The position numbers and the translations under genes are program-made. Positions 34,205 to 45,195 of a DNA stretch of 64,000 bases are shown here, piece after piece (position 1 is the first letter of the stretch; every line of letters starts with the position of its first letter). The notes below the pieces were generated by a model. It did no database searches. It saw only the letters and a program-made list of their open reading frames with translations, and was not told where the DNA came from. This stretch comes from Notolepis coatsorum (lineage: Eukaryota; Chordata; Actinopteri; Aulopiformes; Paralepididae): the NCBI GenBank assembly GCA_963971535.1, contig OZ020591.1, positions 22,501 through 86,500 of the forward strand, written 5' to 3'.

Positions 34205-36895
34205 TGTTACAAAGGGTCAGATTAAACCGAATATATATATTTATTACTTGAGATATATTGTATAGTATTTGTATATCGTCTGATATCCCTTGTATATTCT
34301 TTGTACATATACACGGAATATCCCTTTACCTAGTACAGGCCAGACCATAATATTCGTTCTCCTATTGGCAGTGTTGGGACTAACGCATTACAAAGTAACG
34401 CGTTACAGAAACGAAGTTACTTTTTGCCGCAACTAGTACTCTAACGCATTACTTTTGAAATTCAGTAACGCTACTTACGTTACTGAATGGTTTGTTAGTT
34501 CGTTACTGCGTTCTTTTTATGTAGATTCATAGCGAGCGTCCTTATTTCGCCTGCGTTTGTTTTGTTTACTGTAGACTGAAAGGCGCTATATAAAACGAAG
34601 TATTATTATTATTATTATTTCTTTCCGTAGCCTCATTCTGGTTTCGCACTTCTGATTGGCCACTGACGTTCTGAAAGAAATAGGCGCTCTCTACAGTAAA
34701 CAACAAGAGGACGCTCGCTATGAATCTACATAATAAGAACGCAGTAATAATAACGAACTAACAAACCATTTAGCAACTACTTGGAGAGATAATTAATATA
34801 CAACATGGAAACGAGATAAAGAACATGTTTGAAGGGCTGCTGGAGTCAACTGGACTAACGTTACATCTCGACCACCGCAGACTGGTGACGGTGAGTGCAA
34901 TGTGTTCACTGAAACTCAAGATCAACGGATTTTGACTGTACGAAATCTGCCAGGGAATCTCATAATACTAATCAAACAATATAAATATAGTCCTTTCATG
35001 CACAATTGATATCCTAACTATTCTAACGTTGCAATGCTTTGATAACAACGCTGCAAGATGGTTATGAATGAATTAATGAATGGATGAATGAATGAATGAA
35101 TGAAAACTTTATTTAACAGATTGCAGAATGGGTACAATACAGTACGGCTCAATACATACAATTGTTAAGGGGATGCAGACCTGAGAAAGACGTTTGTCTT
35201 GTTTCCATCAGGGTCCCCCATTTTCAATTCATATAGACATTTATGACATACACAACATACATGACATTTATGGCATAGGGACATATAGGTATTTAGTACT
35301 GATACATTTGTGACATAAGCGGTATTCAAATATACAGTACTGTTACCCCTAGATCCTGACAGAGTATATACATATGATGGGGAGGGGACTGTACATTAGG
35401 AGGGGGTGGGTGGGTGGGAGAGAAATATACATACAGCGGGGAGGGAATATATAATGAAACGCTCTAGACCACATTGCTTAGCAGAGTTCGGTGATGTGAA
35501 TGGAAACTGTCAAGTTGATCAACCGATTTTGAGTATATGGGGCATGGGACTTGAGCAATTTATTTTTTTTATTTTTTTTTTAAATAACTAAATAGTTACT
35601 TTTCACAGTAACTCATTACTTTTGGGTGTAAGTAACTAGTACAGTAACGAAGTTACTTTGAAATGAAGTAACTAGTAAAGTAACTGAGTTACTATTTTTC
35701 AGTAACTAGCACAACACTGCCTATTGGACAGCGACCCCCTAGGCGCCACGGCCATACCCCCAATGTCTAGTTCAAAGTCACCGCTAAGACATGTCTCAAC
35801 ATGCCCAGATTTGCGCAGTAATACAAGACAGAAATAAGGCTGGTACTAGATTATTCACCTTACGTATAAATACGGTGCAGGTGGATACAGCAGTGTTGTT
35901 ACCCCAATAAGTTGAAGCCTTCACCACGATACAGCGTGCTGTGAAGTGGACCCGTTTTGCCCCGAAATAGAGCCTTGAGACCGCGTGCGAATTGATAGCT
36001 GAAGTGTCAGAGTTTAACGCTGTATCATCGAGTTCGACCTATTCTATTATTAAGTAATAGTCTATTATGTATAGTGTATCGTGCGGCTACCGTTCTACAG
36101 TGACCAGCATTACCAACGTTTCATCGTACCGAGCTAGTGTGCTTATCCAGGCTGGGCGGCCTAACCTTGTGCCGTCATCCGAGGAGCCCTAGACGAGAAC
36201 CGTGTGGATATGTACACTGGATAACCTACACCGACGACTACAGAGCCCTTTTCGGCTGGTTTATATTGATTTGGTCCTGTGGCTGCTGGAGCAGAGAATC
36301 GTCTACCCCCACTACCGTGTGGGATTTACCCTGTGAGGAGCACCGTCGAGCCCGCCTCTAGGACTCTGAGGCTGGCTAGCTTTCATCCATGCGGCAGTGC
36401 ATACCGGAGAATAGCTGTTGCTTTGTCTACGGATCAAGGGATTATTGCACCGTCTCCTGTACCTGGAGTCTCTTTATTCCTCGTTGATCCAGACTTTTGC
36501 TACCGACAAATCCTCTCCCCTGCTGGCTTACAACCGGAGGGAACCCCCCTAGTATCTCCAGCTGACCTACGAGTGTACCTTATATAATTCTTATGCTACA
36601 GGTGGTATTAATTATCCCCTTCGTAATATGCTCATGGACTTACGCTCTTGACCTATTCATGCACATTCTTCGCGTTACAAGCGCAACTCTAATTCTTAAT
36701 AAATGTAAGATAATCTTGGTGCTCTTCTAATAAATATTACAAACAGTACTTTCCTTGTTAAGCCATGTTATTGTGTGGGTGTTCATCTCATATACATGTG
36801 TACTGTATGGCCAGTAGTAATGTACATAACTCAGTAGTGGTTTAATGATACCATACTTATTCAATACAGTCAGGGAATTGTACCCCTCAGTTACA
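34205..36895 (+). repeat. BEL/Pao 3' LTR, split by a hAT-like element
   Basis: The LTR sequence occupies 34205-34368 and 35728-36895, with the insert and one 8-bp duplication between. The remaining length is 1332 bp, equal to the 5' LTR. Confidence 0.95.
34369..35719. mobile_element. Non-autonomous hAT-like element in the 3' LTR
   Basis: It begins CAGTGTTGGGACTAACG and ends CTAGCACAACACTG, with many TAACGCGTTAC-like and AGTAACT motifs near both ends. The 8-bp duplication CCTATTGG lies at 34361-34368 and 35720-35727, and the 5' LTR supplies the empty site. It has no transposase. It carries a copy of the LINE 3'-tail repeat (about 35087-35235) and a short GCGCTATATAAAACGA-TTA tail near 34585-34618. 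Confidence 0.92.
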
Positions 36896-36900
36896 ATAAC

Positions 36901-37465
36901 CATATCATGTTTTGAATGTTGCTGAATTAAAGAATGAATAAGTTAAACGTGTAAATTCAGCAATCAAAGTGTATATATTAAAACGTGTCAAATCTAACTT
37001 CATTAGAGTCTTCAGGGTATTCTTGTTTACCAGAGAGGAGATCCGGTAGTGTGGTATACTGTAGTGTGGCTGCATACACCCCCTCCCCCTCCTGCATTTA
37101 CATGTAAATGTAGGGGGGGGGGGGTTGTATGCGAATGCTAGCAACACGGCCGTATGGTGAAGGCTGAGAAGGAAAGTACTTGAAAGTCCTTGAATTTCAT
37201 TTTGCAATGTGTGGGAAACCGTATCACAAACAGTACTGTATTTGCAAATCTGGTATGTCATAAATGTATAGATGTAGCAGTACTGTCTATCTGTACGTCA
37301 TGTATGTCATATATGTCCTGATGAATTGAAAATGGGGGACCCTGATGTAAACAAGACGAAAGTCTTTCTCTGGTCTGCATCCCCTTAACAATTGTGTGTA
37401 TTGAGCTGTACTGTATTGTACCCATTCTGCAATCTGTTAATAAAGTTTTCAATCAATCAATACCC
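36901..37465 (+). repeat. Flank with a LINE 3'-tail copy
   Basis: 36901-37204 shows only a run of ten G and no gene. 37205-37465 is a plus-oriented copy of the recurrent LINE 3' end, ending AATAAAGTTTTCAATCAATC. Confidence 0.7.
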
Positions 37466-37493
37466 TTCTTGCTGTCTTGTTTTGTACCATAGA

Positions 37494-38075
37494 CAGTGGT
37501 CACCAACCTTTTTAAGCACAAGATCACTTTTTTTTTTGGTGAAGGCAAGATCTACCTATTGAAGCGTTGAGAGAAAAAGACAGCCAAGATTGTACTTTAA
37601 ACTAAATGACTTTTATTTGCCTGTATTCTAATTACATGCAATGCTTTGGTCCAACATTTTAAATGTCAAAGTAGAACTGTAATCACTCAGTCAGTGCTAA
37701 GTGTAGTCCTCCTATGCAGCATCACTTTTCACATCAAAACAAAAGTAGAACTGTAATGTGGACTCTCATATTATTAACATTGACAAACATATTTACAATT
37801 AGCATTTTATAAAGTAGAACTGTAATGTGTACTTTCTCAGTCAGTGCTAAGTGCAGTCATCTTATGCAGCATCACTTTTCACATCAAAACAAAAGTAGAA
37901 CTGTAATGTGGACCTTCTCCTATTAATTAACATTGCCAAACATATTTACAATTAGCATTTTATAAAGTAGAACTGTAATATGTACTTTCTCAGTCAGTGC
38001 TAAGTGCAGTCCTCTTATGCAGCATCAATTTTCACATCAAAACAAAAGTAGAACTGTAATGTGGACTGTATCACA
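37494..38075. repeat. Tandem repeat of about 165 bp
   Basis: About three units share AAAGTAGAACTGTAATGTG, CATATTTACAATTAGCATTT and CATCACTTTTCACATC. The left edge (CAGTGGTCACCAACC) looks like a DNA-transposon end. The array lies just downstream of the transposase relic at 38096 and probably belongs to the same element. Confidence 0.65.
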
Positions 38076-38095
38076 GGTCAATCACAAATGTCTCT

Positions 38096-38613
38096 CTAAT
38101 CCTTGAGAACAATGCTGTCTCCCAGATTCACCAAAGCAGCACAGACTCGGATGATCTTGTCGATGCTGCTGTATTGATCACGATTGGCTTCACCTGCTAG
38201 ACTCTGAACACAGCGAATTGGAACTGGACCATTTAGTATTGTGTATCGGTTCTTGACTAGTCCAATCACCCTCTCAATGTGGATCCGCACTGATGAGATT
38301 TTACGGGCTCTCTCCACCTCCTCTGCAGACCTCTGCTTCTTGTTCCTCGTAAATGGGGGTAGAATTAGTTGTGCACCGGGTAGAGCAGACATACGTAGAA
38401 TTTGACTTGGGGGACCAGGGTCTGCTTTGGTCGACTCTCCCGTCTGCATCTACGTGTGCCCTCTTGATACTGTAGCTGCCAGCCACTTTTCCCTCCGTGA
38501 TTCCTCGACGGGTATTATATAAAACTGCAGATTTGGGTATTTTTTTTGTCATTAGTACAATGCGTAACACAGCAGCTCTTTGGCATTGTGAAGGACTGAA
38601 GAAAATTCTGCTT
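38096..38613 (-). pseudogene. THAP-type / DDE_4 transposase relic (ISL2EU or Harbinger-related)
   Basis: On the minus strand the C-terminal part reads GAQLILPPFTRNKKQRSAEE, VERARKISSVRIHIERVIG, LVKNRYTILNGPVPI and SIDKIIRVCAALVNLGDSIV. That is the end of a DDE_4 transposase. About 100 bases upstream in another frame an ATG opens MPKSCCVTHCTNDKK, like the first residues of a THAP zinc finger, soon hitting a stop. The middle of the protein is missing and the frames disagree, so this is an internally deleted, dead element. Superfamily assignment between ISL2EU and Harbinger is inferred from motif style. Confidence 0.7.
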
Positions 38614-38744
38614 GAAAGTCTTTAATTTGCCGCTTTAACGATCCGTTTCTCCACTAAATGAAGCGTACACAATGTACTGTACCAGACTGAACAGGTTCGC
38701 CCCACGCTGAAGTTGCGTAGCAACAACAGACAAGAAGTTGACTT

Positions 38745-39070
38745 TGAGAATAACTCATGTACAAATACCGATATGCCCTACTTTGTTTACTTGTTTATTG
38801 CACAATGTCGCTCTATTGGTTGGATTCTTATTATATATTATTACTATTGTATTATGCACATCGTTGCGGGCAATTTCATTTTATAAATAATAAAAAAAAA
38901 AAAAATCAGAATGGCTGGGATTCAAACCCTGGTCGTCCACTTGAGAGGTATGAGGATAAACCGTTGAACCACGGTACCAGACACGGTACCAGACAAAATA
39001 GATCCATTATATATCCAAAATATACACATTGACTGCTCCATTCGACAGGTTTTAACTGGTTAATTATTTT
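38745..39070 (-). repeat. tRNA-like repeat block shared with 21440-22050
   Basis: 38745-38815 matches 21440-21510 directly. 38820-39062 matches 21784-22050 in inverted orientation. On the minus strand a B-box string (GGGTTTGAATCCCAGCC) follows an A-box-like TGGTTCAACGG by about 40 bases. A 12-base ACGGTACCAGAC doubling occurs here only. Confidence 0.6.
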
Positions 39071-39778
39071 ATTCAGCAACATTGCGTGTTTACACAACCG
39101 CTTTACCGCTTTGACGTACGTCGGCTTGTTGTTTTGTTCCAGGTAACCATAGTTAAATTCCATTCCTGCATAAACGCGGATCTTTGTTCAGCATTCCTAA
39201 GCAATTAGCCGTCATTGTAATTTAAAGGTTTAGAACGCCTATTCACATATACGCCTGTAGACATATGGTATGGTATTTATTTTAGACAACAAAACATATA
39301 CAGATCGTTATACAGTATATACTGTAGGACGTTGTAGCGTCCGTCTAATGACTTTGCGCCTCCTGGCGGCATAAAACAGAATAGCAGCCATGGGTTCCTA
39401 ATTAATTTCAACGATGTGATATCACCGTGCGCTCGTCGCGGCAAAGCGTCCATGAAAACTAAAGGCTTCATCTGTAGTTCACTCAATATAGAATAGATTT
39501 CACTCAATATAGAATATCATATTTCACTCAATATAGAATTAAATAATAATTTACTCTGGAATAATACATTTAAAATAAACGGGGTCATAGCAGAAATCAG
39601 TATTTAACAATGCACTTTTATTTGCAACAGGCATATCCTTTGGGATGCAAACAGTTTTACAACAGTGTGTGAACAAGAATCATGACTTCAAGGGGCGATC
39701 GATAGAAAAAAAGGTCATTAATAAAATAAGATTTATCAATAAGCTTGTGCAATCTTGTTTTGTCTTCAGTTGCCAAGA
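39071..39778. other. Mostly unassigned; short transposase scrap
   Basis: 39117-39163 (minus) encodes FNYGYLEQNNKP, identical to a stretch of the transposase at 41770-41815, so it is a scrap of the same family. The rest has no recognisable feature. Confidence 0.5.
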
Positions 39779-40190
39779 AATTAGAAATTCCTAGTACCTT
39801 GGACTTAAAGGTCTATGATGACTTAAAACACTGAAGTCGACAAGGAGGCGTTTCAGTTTGTTATAAAGAAACCAGACATGGGTGTGTTGGAGATTTGTTC
39901 ACCCCAAGTTGCTTATTAACATGGAGCCTATAGCCTCATCCAAAATGTCACACAGGTACTGTATATGTTTGTACTTTGAAATGATCTTTGTTTCTATACG
40001 CCCAATGTAATGTAACATAGTAAAAAAAATTAAAAACGCGTCTTAGGAAGAACTTGCTTGGTGTGGATCCTTCCTAATCTAATGTGATCTTTTTACATTA
40101 CACTTGTCACAAACATTCCTCTCTTGCTAATCACACTTGGTATATGTCTACGTGATTGTTAGATTCAGTGAGCCCCTCTGCAAACAACTC
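39779..40190 (+). pseudogene. Inverted fragment of the SAMD3-like gene of element D
   Basis: 39779-39910 is a plus-strand copy of the exon at 62565-62700 (its frame broken near 39828). 39911-40190 matches the following intron and the start of the exon at 61832-61977. It lacks the 406-bp insert found in the intron at 62124-62529. It is a second, decayed member of the D family. Confidence 0.85.
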
Positions 40191-40201
40191 CATTATATAC
40201 A

Positions 40202-40806
40202 AAAATCACCATGACTTCAAGGCTTCATGGGGAGAGTAATCGATAGAAAAAAGGTCATAAATAAAAGACAATTACATTTTGGCCTCTGTAAAGTGACAGC
40301 AGCATCTGTACACCCTTTTAAAAGGGGATAGCTCACCCAAAAAAAGAAATCTATCAATTACACACCCCATGAATCCTTGAATTCATGGAGATTTGTTTGT
40401 TTGTCGCATTCCTGAGCCAATAATTCAAGCCAGTCATCAAATTATTGGCTCAGAAATGCAACAAAAAGAAATCACCATGACTTCAATTAAAGCTTCATGG
40501 GGAGAGTAATCGATCAATTACATTTTGGCCTCTGTAAAGTGACAGCAGCATCTGTACACCCTTTTAAAAAGGGATAGCTCACCCAAAAAAAGAAATCTAT
40601 CAATTACACACCCCATGAATCCTTGAATTCATGGAGATTTGTTTGTTTGTCGCATTCCTGAGCCAATAATTCAAGCCAGTCATCAAATTATTGGCTCAGG
40701 AATGCAACAAAAAGAAATCACCATGACATCAATTAAGGCTTCATGGGGAGAGTAATCGATCAATTACATTTTGGCCTCTATAAAGTGACAGCAGCATCTG
40801 TTCACC
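40202..40806. repeat. Tandem repeat of about 244-267 bp downstream of the transposase
   Basis: Two full units (40202-40468, 40469-40712) and a partial third begin AAATCACCATGAC and contain GGCTTCATGGGGAGAGTAAT. Each unit also has an internal inverted pair, CCTGAGCCAATAATTC and ATTATTGGCTCAG. Confidence 0.85.
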
Positions 40807-40891
40807 CCAAAGAAATAAAAGAAAACGAATAGTGTTCATCCCCAGTGCAATAGTTCAAGAGCTTAGTGATTTTCTCTTTTCCTTTTTAAAA

Positions 40892-42651
40892 TCACAGGAA
40901 ACAGTATGGAACAATAAATGAGCTTGAATCGTCATCACTGTATGACATCTGTATATCGAATGCTTTGTAAAACAAAAGCTCTATGACATCAACTACATGA
41001 GGTCCATCTGTAGTACACACAACTTTAAATGCATAAAAATGGTCATCCAGAGACACGGTTTGTAGTGCAAATGTAAACAACAGTAACCTCTCATCTTTAA
41101 GAACAACACGGTGGATTTTGTGAAAAACTGGAACCTCACTAAGAACTTTAAGACAAACAACTAAACCTGGACGATACATATTTCCATGGTGTTTGGCCCA
41201 TCTAACATTTAACACCTTGGTGTCACTTGGTACCTGAAGAGTCTCCGCTATCTCACAGCCTCTGTCCATCACATTTAATGCTACCATTTTACTTGGACCA
41301 AGCACCAGTCTGTTGGGATCAAATGTCTGCCAATTGTATGCTACTTGACTTTGGTGTTTCTTTGCCAATGTTTTAGTTATATTTTTGAAGCTTTTTAGTT
41401 GTTTTTTAAAGAAATTATGCTTCACCTCATAGCGCATGCACCAGACATGCAAACGTGGTCCAATTTTACGAATACATGTAGGATAGTGCACCATAAAATG
41501 ATGCTTTGGTAGTAGCCTCCTGTTGGGAAATAAATGCTTGAATAACCCGTGGTGCTCTGCAATCAAGTGTTTTAAATAAATATTAATGCCAGTTGATAAC
41601 CTGGGAGAAAATACAATATCTGCTATTTGAAGCAACAGCAGAAGCAAATACCAGTGTTGATCATTTGGACAAACCAAGTCTCCAAAGATAAGTGGTAGAT
41701 TGCGAAGTAAACACCAAGATTGGATTGCATTTAACCCCAAGTCATTTGAGGTCTCTACTAACTTCAATGCAGGTGGCTTGTTGTTTTGTTCCAGGTAACC
41801 ATAGTTAAAGCTCTTAATTCTCAAGTCTATTTCCTTTGATGTTGTGTCGTTTTTAATCAAGTGTAGTATTAGCAGTTTCATTTCATATTGTGCCACGCCC
41901 TCCAAGATATCATGCATAATATCGACAGAGAAATTGTCACATGTATTGAAGTACTGCAAGGAATTTAGAATGCAAGAACGTTTAACTCCCATCACATAGG
42001 GAAGACCAATAGTCGTCTCCATTTTTTGGCAGTGTTCTGCATGAAGTGCTCGAGTTCGCATAACTATCTTGGGTGAATCTTCTTTGAATTCTGTCTGAAA
42101 GTCCTCTTTCTCAGCAAGACAAAAGCGGCAACAATATCTGGCACTGAATGATTCTACGAAACCAAACAAACTGTGAATACCAAGGTTGTCACCTGTAACT
42201 TTGACAATAGTTCCATACACTGGCTGATCATACAATGGGACCTTAATTCCATCCTTCTCCAGTATTTTAATATCTTCCACAAGTGGAGCAAGTATTTTAG
42301 AAAAGCCATGTGTTTTAATGTCTTGGGCATGGAATAAAGCGACCAAATGAATATTAAGCAGAATTGTGTTGTACTTTGGAGAAAAATTACGCAAGGTGAA
42401 ATAGATTGCTCCTAATTTATGTATTCCCTTTTTACTCCCCAACGGATTCGCGCATTCAAAATCATCATAGAAAAGCTGCACCTGAATTGCATGCTTCTGT
42501 TTTGAAAATAGAGGATGACTCTTGAAAAACTCTCCATCACACAAGTCATTAAGAAGATCTTCTCTTAAACTGGAATCACTCTGCATCATCTCTTCTATAT
42601 TAGGGTGTTTGTAAATAAAGTCTAATGTTTTAAAAATTGGGATATAAACAC
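40892..42651 (-). pseudogene. TNP2/EnSpm-like transposase, C-terminal portion
   Basis: About 586 codons on the minus strand, open to the point where element A was inserted. Motifs in order are KSHPLFSKQKHAIQVQLFYD, NPLGSKKGIHKLGAIYFTLR, KYNTILLNIHLVALFHAQDI, GDNLGIHSLFGFVESFSARY, CRFCLAEKEDFQTEF, DIMHDILEGVAQYEMKLL and LPKHHFMVHYP. The pattern Y-D-D, N-P-L-G-S-K, G-D and C-x2-C, then D-x-M-H-D-x-x-E-G, matches the TNP2-like transposases of EnSpm/CACTA-type elements, as found in many fish proteins that also start with C2H2 fingers. Its N-terminal half lies at 56518-57366, beyond the insertion. The frame is continuous across the ATTT target site. Confidence 0.8.
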
Positions 42652-43894
42652 ATTTGTGACACCTGGCAGCGCTAGTGACCACAACTCGGCCCGCCCCCTT
42701 CTAGTCTAGACGTGATTTTTTTTTTTTTTTTTTTTTTCATATTATTATAAATTGAATGTATAAGCACATATATACTATAAAAAAAAACGAACAGTTTTTA
42801 AAAATAGTAACAACCTTTGTTTAAAAGTAGGCTGTTCACGACATGATTTGCATTTGAATCGAATCTAAACCTTGGGGGGAGAGGCAGCCCGCAGCGCAAC
42901 GCCCACAAGACCTATACACCTGTTGGCACCTGGTGACACTTTTAATGTGTCTTGCGTTGAGAGATGGATGCAAAGAAGATCGCTGCTGAACTCAACAAAA
43001 TATCTGCTTCAGGAAGAGCCATCGATGGATCGCATTTAATGAATGGGTTCTTAATGGACTTTTTTTACCCAGGTCCAGTCCCCGAACCACCGCGCAAACC
43101 GGACTCTTCAGATGAAGAAGAAGATTCGGATGAAGACATATTGCCTGATATCGATCCGATACAGCAGCGCGCGGATGATTCTGAAGAGGAAGATGACTTA
43201 TTGCAGCGCGCGGATCAATCAGATTTAGAGGATGATTCTGTTCACAGCGGGACCGTCACACCGGGCTATTCAACGGAATTAACGATGAGACATGTCGCAG
43301 ATAAGATGTCTGTTGTAACCGTAGACAGTGACACCAATGAAGAATTGGAAAAAATAAGAACGTTTGATTGCAAATGCTATAAAGAGCGGAAAGAGAATTC
43401 CGAACGGCAGGAGTTGTCGTGTACAACAAAACTGTCGGAAGAATTGATATACAAAAGCAGACTGGACATGGCCTCGTTGACGCCTAAAGAGAGGGACATG
43501 TGTCTGCTCTCGGCTATACAAACAGGCATAAATGATTCTGAAGTCACACAAAGCACCAAGAGAGTAAACAGCATTCGCAAAGCTTCACGGACAGTGTACA
43601 GATTCCATAACGTCGTGGTCTGCCGGGCAACATTCTGCTTTCTCCATGGGTAAGTCTGTGCCATTATTATTCTGTGTGTATGTGTAACTATGAGGGATAA
43701 ATCCTCGTTTTTGACGCGCAATTAGAATAAACGTAATTCTGCTTGTAACATCCTAGTAGTATGCACAAACTCAGATGAATGTCATGGCAATCATAGTGTG
43801 ATGTCACAGTAGAACCGGTTAGTACAGGCTAGTATACATTCTGGAACATTCTGAATTGTGTTGTCATAGTAGTGATGTCATAGCAGACCCTTGA

Positions 43895-44400
43895 TTGATT
43901 AAGTTTATTAACAGATTGCAGAATGGGTACAGTACAGTACAGCTCAATACATACATACATACATCCCCCATTTTCAATTCATCATATGACACACACAACA
44001 TACAGATAGACAGTACTGCTACATCTATACATTTATGACATACCAGATTTTCAAATACAGTACTGTTTGTGATACTAAAAAAATCCAGAAAAAGAGTGTA
44101 TATACATTTGACATAGAAACATGTGCATTGGGGAGGTTGGGTAGGTGGGGTGGGGCTGTACATTGGAGTTGGGGGGGGGGGGGGGGGGGTTGGGTAGGGG
44201 GACACACACTGTACATTGGAATACTCACATACATTTGACATAGAAACTGTACATTGGAGGAGGTTGGGTAGGTGGGGTGGGGTTGGGTGGGGCTGTACAT
44301 TGGAATACTGACATTTGTAGGGGCCAGTTTTGAATTGCAGTCTCCCGTAGGTGTTCTTTGAGAGTGTTTTTGAAGGTGGGTAGTGATTCACATTCCTTCC
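43895..44400 (-). repeat. LINE C-terminus and 3' tail in intron 1 of copy A
   Basis: On the minus strand it reads VWKECESLPTFKNTLKEHLR, the extreme C-terminus of a LINE polymerase. This is followed by poly-G-rich sequence and the recurrent 3' end (CCCATTCTGCAATCTGTTAA). The equivalent in copy B is 50245-50730, so it predates the A-B split. Confidence 0.65.
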
Positions 44401-44403
44401 AGA

Positions 44404-45195
44404 CCTCAAGTTCAAGTTCAAGTTCTTTAATAGTTGTCATACAGAAGTACAGAATACTTTCATACAAAATGCTTCTTACTGTTACGCTCCAGAGACTGTG
44501 CTAGACAAGATAGTATCAAATAACATAATAACATAATATAGCATGAATTTAGAAGAAGAATGAGGTCACAGTTGTTCGGTATAGACATATGTACAATGTT
44601 CTGAGTTACCATATAATATACAATACACAATACTATGCAGTGTACTAATGTACAGTACTATCTAGTGCAAAGCAGAAGTGGGATGAGGTACAATTTTAGG
44701 TACAATTTACAGTAAGGTGTACGAGTTGTAGTGCAATCCTTCATCCATAAATATAAAGTGTGGGGAGTGGGTGCTACAGTGTGTTTGTTTAAAGTGGGTG
44801 TGTGCTATAAAGTGTGTGTAGTGGGTGCTACAGTGTGTTTGTTTAAAGTGAGTGTGTGCGTGTGGATGTGTGTGCTATGTGTGTTTGGTGGTTGTTGTTG
44901 TGTAGTGTTCATTCATTGTTCGTTTAGCAGCCTGATGGCCTGGGGATAGAAGCTACTTCTGAGTCTTTCTGTGCTCGCCTTGAGACTCCTGTGTCGCTTG
45001 CCTGACGGCAGCAGTTCAAAGAGGCAGTTGTTCGGGTGGCTCGAGTCCTTAATAATTCTCTTAGCCTTCCCCTTGCAACGCTTGTTGTAAATGTTCTGGA
45101 GAGTGGGGAGCCCCCCTCCAATTGTGCGTTCGGCTGAACGTGTCACTCTTTGTAGTCTGCTTTGGTCTTTTGCAGTGCTATTCCCAAACCAGGAT
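44404..45195 (-). mobile_element. 5'-truncated LINE, same family as 3766-7230
   Basis: On the minus strand it encodes the last 78 residues of the polymerase ([20 protein letters not shown] to LLNEQ), then the same 3' region and a tail of AACTTG units at 44405-44425. It is absent from the matching intron of copy B, so it entered A after the two copies diverged. Confidence 0.88.

Larger units (their letters stand above)
24552..36900 (+). mobile_element. BEL/Pao LTR retrotransposon with two nested insertions
   Basis: LTRs at 24557-25888 and 34205-36895 share their ends (TGTTACAAAGGG and CTCAGTTACA). The whole is flanked by the 5-bp duplication ATAAC (24552-24556 and 36896-36900). Between them lie gag and pol in one orientation and, originally, one frame. 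Later damage is a one-base frameshift in gag, a 1748-bp MITE at the protease-reverse transcriptase junction, and a nonsense codon in integrase. A hAT-like element sits in the 3' LTR. By eye the LTRs differ at about 15 places, so the copy is fairly young. Confidence 0.95.

Noticed and set aside
42652-42682. Start of the TNP2-like ORF at 42682
   Set aside because: Those first codons lie inside the inverted repeat of element A and use GTG, so the apparent start is an artefact of the insertion.
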